Below are positions 13,948 to 17,348 of a stretch of 17,348 bases of DNA, one piece after another. The translations under genes and the position numbers were made by a program. The notes below the pieces were generated by a model that ran no database searches, was not told where the DNA came from, and worked only from the letters and a program-made list of their open reading frames with translations. Position 1 is the stretch's first letter, and every line of letters starts with the position of its first letter. The DNA comes from Clostridiales bacterium (GTDB lineage Bacteria; Bacillota; Clostridia; Oscillospirales; Acutalibacteraceae), in the NCBI GenBank assembly GCA_022791355.1, contig JAAVYX010000169.1:1-17348 (forward strand). Direction: 5' to 3'.

Positions 13948-15870
13948 ATGCCCAAACGGATTGTCATACTGGGCGGCGGCTACGCCGGCGTCCTGACGGC
14001 CAAAAAGCTGGCCAAAAAACTAAAAAAGCACGAGGTGGAAATCACCCTCGTGGATAAGAATCCCTTCCACACCCTGCTCACCGAGCTTCACGAGGTAGCC
14101 GCCGGCCGGGTGGAGGAGGACGCGGTAAAGATTCCCTTTGCAAAAATTTTCGCTGGACGGAAGGTCAAAACGGTCCTGGACCGGATCGTTTCGGCCGACC
14201 TGGACGGTAAGGTTTTAAAGGGCGAGCAGGCCGAATATCCCTATGACTTTTTGGTGGTGGCCTCGGGCTCCCGTCCGGCCTATTTCGGGGTGGAGGGGGC
14301 CCAGCGGTACGCCCTGCCCCTCTGGTCCTATCAGGACGCGGTGCGCGTTCGGGAACAGGTAAGGTCCTGTTTCCGGCAGGCCGTTTGTATCGCCGACCCG
14401 GAAAAACGCCGGGAAAAGCTGACCTTCTGCGTGGTGGGGGCCGGCTTTACCGGCGCGGAAACGGCGGGGGAGCTGGCCGAATATCTGCCCTTCCTGTGTG
14501 AAGAATTCGGCGTGTCCAGGGAGGAGGTGCGGCTGCTCTGCGCCGACCTTTTGGAACGGCCTGTGCCGGTGCTGCCGGAAAAGCTGTCGGCCAAGGTGGA
14601 GCGGCGGCTGAAGAGGATGGGCTGCAAGCTCTACCTGCGCACCAACGTCTCCCGGGTGGGGGAGAATTCCATTACTTTCAAAACCGGGGAAAAGGAGTGG
14701 ACCGAGCAGGCCGCTACGGTTATCTGGACCGCCGGTGTGGAAGGCTCGTCCACCGCGCAAATGCTGGGCCAGCGGCTGCCGTCGGCCGGCCGGGGCCGGC
14801 TGAAAACCGACGAATACCTCCGGGCCGAGGGCCGGGAGGATATCTATGTGGCGGGGGACAACATCTTCTACGTCCCTAAGGGAGAGGAGCGGCCGGCGCC
14901 CCAGATGGTGGAAAACGCCGAGCACGCCGCCGATCTTATCGCCCACAATCTCTGCTGCGACGTCACCGGCAAGGGGGAGAAGGAGGTCTACAAGCCAGTC
15001 TTCCACGGGGTCATGGTCTCGGTGGGAGGACGGTACGCCGCCGCCCACGTGGGCTTCCCCGGCAGGATGTTTTCTCTGCCTTCTTTCTTCGCCATGCTTG
15101 TCAAGCATCTGATCAATGTAGTATACTATATCCAGGTGGCCGGCTGGAATCAGGTTTTGACCTATATCCGCCACGAGTTTTTCTCCATGCGCAGCCGGCG
15201 GAGCGTCCTGGGAGGCCATTTCGCCGCCCGCACCCCCAACTTCTGGCTGGTTCCCCTGCGGGTCTACCTAGGAATCTACTGGCTGGTGGAGGGCTTCAAA
15301 AAGCTGGGCGAGGGATGGCTGAGACAGCCTCGGCTGAGCGGCTTTTTCGGCGGGGCCGACCAGTTTTTCGATTCGGTTCTAAACGGCGGGGCGGGGGTGT
15401 CCAGCGCCACGGCCGCCAACTCGGCGGGGGCCGCCGCCTCCAGCGGCGAGGTGGTTTTCCACTACGACATTTTAGGCGTTTTCGACGCTCTGCTAGTCCA
15501 TGGAGACGACTACGCCTTCCGCCTGAAGTTCAGCCCCATGGACTGGTTTGTCAACCGGGTGATCCTGGCCTCGGAGGGGACTCAGCTCTTCTTTCAGATT
15601 CTGGTGGTTGTAAGCGAACTGGTCATCGGCTTCTCCTTGATCTTCGGTCTTTTCACCTTTTTATCCAACGCCTACGCGCTGGGCCTACAGGCCATGTTTA
15701 TCATGACTACCGGCTTATATATGAGCACCTGGTGGATGATCTTTGCCCATATCGCCTTGCTTTTCGGCGCGGGCGCGGTTCTGGGGCTGGATTATTACGC
15801 TCTGCCCGCCCTCAAACGCTGGTGGTCCAGACTGCCGTTTGTGAAAAAGTGGTATATATATAACAGTTGA
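13948..15870 (+). CDS. Type II NADH dehydrogenase with C-terminal membrane domain (Ndh2-like)
   Basis: This 640-residue flavoprotein should oxidise NADH without proton pumping and reduce membrane quinone. Residues 1-400 are an NDH-2: FAD-binding VILGGGYAGVL at 6-16, NAD-binding VVGAGFTGAE at 162-171, TAGVEGSSTAQ at 261-271 and the FAD motif IYVAGDN at 299-305. The normal enzyme ends near residue 400-410. Here about 230 more residues follow, with hydrophobic segments near 431-452, 544-572, 575-596 and 597-616 and a Gly/Ala/Ser-rich loop at about 479-500, resembling DoxX-like membrane domains. The length and fusion match the Ndh2 of the Listeria flavin-based electron transfer pathway. AAGGA lies seven bases before the ATG. 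It is divergent from apbE, with the FMN lipoprotein beyond. Enzyme class is firm; the electron acceptor pathway is inferred. Confidence 0.9.
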   Translation: MPKRIVILGGGYAGVLTAKKLAKKLKKHEVEITLVDKNPFHTLLTELHEVAAGRVEEDAVKIPFAKIFAGRKVKTVLDRIVSADLDGKVLKGEQAEYPYDFLVVASGSRPAYFGVEGAQRYALPLWSYQDAVRVREQVRSCFRQAVCIADPEKRREKLTFCVVGAGFTGAETAGELAEYLPFLCEEFGVSREEVRLLCADLLERPVPVLPEKLSAKVERRLKRMGCKLYLRTNVSRVGENSITFKTGEKEWTEQAATVIWTAGVEGSSTAQMLGQRLPSAGRGRLKTDEYLRAEGREDIYVAGDNIFYVPKGEERPAPQMVENAEHAADLIAHNLCCDVTGKGEKEVYKPVFHGVMVSVGGRYAAAHVGFPGRMFSLPSFFAMLVKHLINVVYYIQVAGWNQVLTYIRHEFFSMRSRRSVLGGHFAARTPNFWLVPLRVYLGIYWLVEGFKKLGEGWLRQPRLSGFFGGADQFFDSVLNGGAGVSSATAANSAGAAASSGEVVFHYDILGVFDALLVHGDDYAFRLKFSPMDWFVNRVILASEGTQLFFQILVVVSELVIGFSLIFGLFTFLSNAYALGLQAMFIMTTGLYMSTWWMIFAHIALLFGAGAVLGLDYYALPALKRWWSRLPFVKKWYIYNS

Positions 15871-15925
15871 ATTTTGCGGGTCTTCGCTCCATTCAATAGC
15901 GCTTTGCATCGGAGCCTTGGACTGT

Positions 15926-15976
15926 TAGAGCAGGTACGGGAGTATTCTTACAGGGAAATCCGGCGCGAAACCCTCT
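15926..15976 (+). repeat. TAGAGCA repeat module, copy 2
   Basis: This copy begins TAGAGCAGGT and ends GGCGCGAAACCCTCT, like 789-839 with small gaps. It is clearly non-coding here, which supports treating the copy at 789-839 as non-coding too. Confidence 0.5.
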
Positions 15977-15996
15977 AGGGCTTGTATGAAAATAGA

Positions 15997-16119
15997 GGAA
16001 TTGACGGAATTTTCGCACAGGACGAGTGGCCACAAGGAAAAAGCGCGGGAATACTTTGCGTATTCCCAGCATTTTTGACGCAGTGGACGCCGTTATGGGT
16101 AGAATATGACGGCAATTCC
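15997..16119. repeat. Long imperfect palindrome with central hairpin
   Basis: Ends GGAATTG (15997-16003) and CAATTCC (16113-16119) are inverted repeats, further matching segments lie along both arms, and the centre is a perfect hairpin GGGAATAC (16047-16054) with GTATTCCC (16060-16067) around TTTGC. The right arm continues AGCATTTTT, so the centre might end NDH-2 transcription; it lies about 180 bases after that stop. Confidence 0.55.
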
Positions 16120-16188
16120 GATTTTTCAAACTGCCCCTAAACATACGCTATACGTATTTTTGCGAGAGGTTCCATCGCTCCGCACTAC

Positions 16189-16216
16189 CGTACCGGTTTG
16201 GCCGTTGGCCAAGCCT
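16189..16216 (+). repeat. CGTACCGG-GGCC hairpin module, copy 2
   Basis: It matches 1879-1905. The hairpin pairs GGTTTGGCC with GGCCAAGCC around GTT, nine pairs including one G-T, and is therefore at least as stable as in copy 1. Confidence 0.5.
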
Positions 16217-16231
16217 TCCCAGTGTCCCTTG

Positions 16232-16262
16232 CGGGCCGCTTTAGCGCCGGGACGTCAGAACG
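16232..16262 (+). repeat. GC-TTTA-GC repeat module, copy 3
   Basis: GCTTTAGCGCCGGGACG repeats bases of 761-777 exactly, and GAACG at the end repeats copy 2 (2062-2066). It follows the CGTACCGG module in the same order and orientation as after the M14 gene. Confidence 0.5.
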
Positions 16263-16312
16263 TTCTTGTGATATTCGCATAGATACCCCAAGCCAAAATC
16301 TAGATATTTTTA

Positions 16313-17348
16313 TCACACATCGTTGCGGCAAAGGTCCTCGTAGGTCTCGGCCTTGACGATGACCCGGGCCGCGCCGTCCTTTACCATCACAACGGCGGGA
16401 CGGGGAATCCGGTTATAGTTGCTGGACATGGAATAGTTATAGGCGCCTGTGGCCAGAACGGCCAGAATATCCCCCTCCTGACAGGTCTGGATGGGGGTAT
16501 GCTCCTGGATTAAGTCCCCGCTCTCGCAGCACTTGCCGGCCACCGTGACGATGAAGTCCCGAGGCTGGTCGGCCTTGTTGGCCACCAGCACCTCGTAGCC
16601 CGCTTGGTAAAGAGCGTAACGGGGATTGTCGGTCATGCCGCCGTCCACCGATACGTAGGTGCGCACCCCGGGAATCTCCTTGACCGCGCCCACCGTATAG
16701 AGCGTGATACCAGCGGGGCCGGCGATGGACCGGCCGGGCTCGATGTAGATGCGGGGGGTCTCCATATACTCGTCCGCACAGACGGCGGCCACCCGCTGGG
16801 CCACCTTCTCCATAAAGGCATGATAGGGCTGGGGACGCTCCTTCTCCCTATAACGGATACCGAAACCGCCTCCCAGATTCAGTTCCTTCACCGGCATACC
16901 CGCCCTTTGCAGGCAGGACATAAACCGAAGCATGACCTCGGCGGCCAGACAGAAGGGTTCCAGCTCAAAAATCTGGGAGCCGATGTGACAGTGGATCCCC
17001 GCAAGGGTAAGCCCCGGCAGGGAATGGGCCAGCTTGGCCGCCTCCTCGGCCTCGCCGGTCTCCAGGGCGAAGCCGAACTTGGAGTCGATCTGGCCGGTGC
17101 GGATAAAGTCATGGGTATGGGCGTCCACCCCCGGCTTGATCCGCAGGAAAATCCGGACGGTTTTGCCCGTCTCCCCTGCCAGACGGCTGAGGGTGCGCAG
17201 CTCAGGCAGGTTGTCGGCCACGATGACCCCCACGTTTTCGGACAGGGCCAGACGCAGCTCGGCCTCGGTCTTGTTGTTGCCGTGGAAGAATATTTTGCTG
17301 GCTGGGAAGCCGGCCGACAGGGCGGTATACAGTTCTCCTCCCGACACC
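16313..17348 (-). CDS. lysA: Diaminopimelate decarboxylase, N-terminus cut by window edge
   Basis: This enzyme decarboxylates meso-diaminopimelate to L-lysine, the last step of lysine synthesis, using pyridoxal phosphate in the cytoplasm. The visible 344 residues begin VSGGELYTAL, where the first codon is GTG read as Val inside the gene, so about 75-80 residues including the PLP-binding Lys lie beyond the window. Family motifs in order are FHGNNK, GIHCHIGSQI, ELNLGGGFGIRY (PLP phosphate site), IEPGRSIAGPAG, the catalytic CESGD and GAYNYSMSSNYNRIPRPA. The stop is the TGA at 16315-16313. No neighbour on its strand is seen. Any regulation, such as a lysine riboswitch, would be outside the window. 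Confidence 0.95.
   Translation of the reverse strand, partial: VSGGELYTALSAGFPASKIFFHGNNKTEAELRLALSENVGVIVADNLPELRTLSRLAGETGKTVRIFLRIKPGVDAHTHDFIRTGQIDSKFGFALETGEAEEAAKLAHSLPGLTLAGIHCHIGSQIFELEPFCLAAEVMLRFMSCLQRAGMPVKELNLGGGFGIRYREKERPQPYHAFMEKVAQRVAAVCADEYMETPRIYIEPGRSIAGPAGITLYTVGAVKEIPGVRTYVSVDGGMTDNPRYALYQAGYEVLVANKADQPRDFIVTVAGKCCESGDLIQEHTPIQTCQEGDILAVLATGAYNYSMSSNYNRIPRPAVVMVKDGAARVIVKAETYEDLCRNDV

Larger units (their letters stand above)
15871..16312. other. Convergent intergenic region between ndh and lysA
   Basis: No gene is seen in these 442 bases. They hold a TAGAGCA module (15926-15976), a long imperfect palindrome (15997-16119) with a T-tailed central hairpin, a small ATACG/CGTAT hairpin (16143-16157) and copies of two modules also found after the M14 gene (16189-16216 and 16232-16262). 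Confidence 0.6.

Noticed and set aside
15997..16020. Resemblance to the conserved 16S rRNA segment around GGAATTGACGG and CGCACA
   Set aside because: Only two short stretches match, the bases between differ, and no other rRNA sequence is present. The match is better explained by the local palindrome.
17345..17347. Apparent start codon of lysA at the window edge
   Set aside because: It is a GTG coding for Val inside the conserved VSGGELY segment; the true start lies beyond the window.

Overview
The window looks like chromosome of a high-GC, Gram-positive anaerobe of the Clostridia (Oscillospiraceae-like). This is an inference from lipobox-type lipoproteins, strong AGGAGG ribosome binding sites, a meso-diaminopimelate decarboxylase and protein types common in gut Firmicutes. 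Genes are GC-rich and separated by unusually long intergenic stretches (about 300-900 bases) packed with short hairpins and diverged repeat copies. I see no rRNA, tRNA, CRISPR array, transposase or phage gene.

Layout. 1-912: non-coding, with triloop hairpins, a pyrimidine-rich tract and repeats. 913-1806 (+): M14 zinc peptidase, probably cell-wall peptide cleavage. 1807-2430: non-coding, with nested inverted repeats. 2431-3711 (-): DUF1015 protein of unknown function. 3998-4571 (-): AT-richer GNAT acetyltransferase gene broken by a frameshift. 4572-5061: non-coding, with one copy of a roughly 125-base dispersed repeat and a candidate promoter. 5062-10123 (+): tight four-gene operon (ATPase, permease, GldG-like protein, DUF4340 protein) ending at a strong intrinsic terminator. 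11023-15870: FMN-binding lipoprotein (+), ApbE flavin transferase (-) and a type II NADH dehydrogenase with a C-terminal membrane domain (+). 16313-17348 (-): lysA, cut by the window edge.

Two systems stand out. First, the lipoprotein, ApbE and NDH-2 genes correspond to PplA, FmnB and Ndh2, the core of the flavin-based extracellular electron transfer pathway described in Listeria. In that scheme NDH-2 moves electrons from NADH into membrane quinone, ApbE attaches FMN covalently to the lipoprotein outside the membrane, and the lipoprotein passes electrons onward. The quinone-synthesis and EetA/EetB partners are not in the window. Second, the ABC operon matches the widespread GldA/GldF/GldG-like cluster with a DUF4340 protein. 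Its substrate outside gliding bacteria is unknown.

The most novel-looking material is intergenic. Several repeat families recur across the window, and in at least two pairs the copies differ by changes that preserve base pairing. This suggests selection for a folded RNA or a DNA hairpin.
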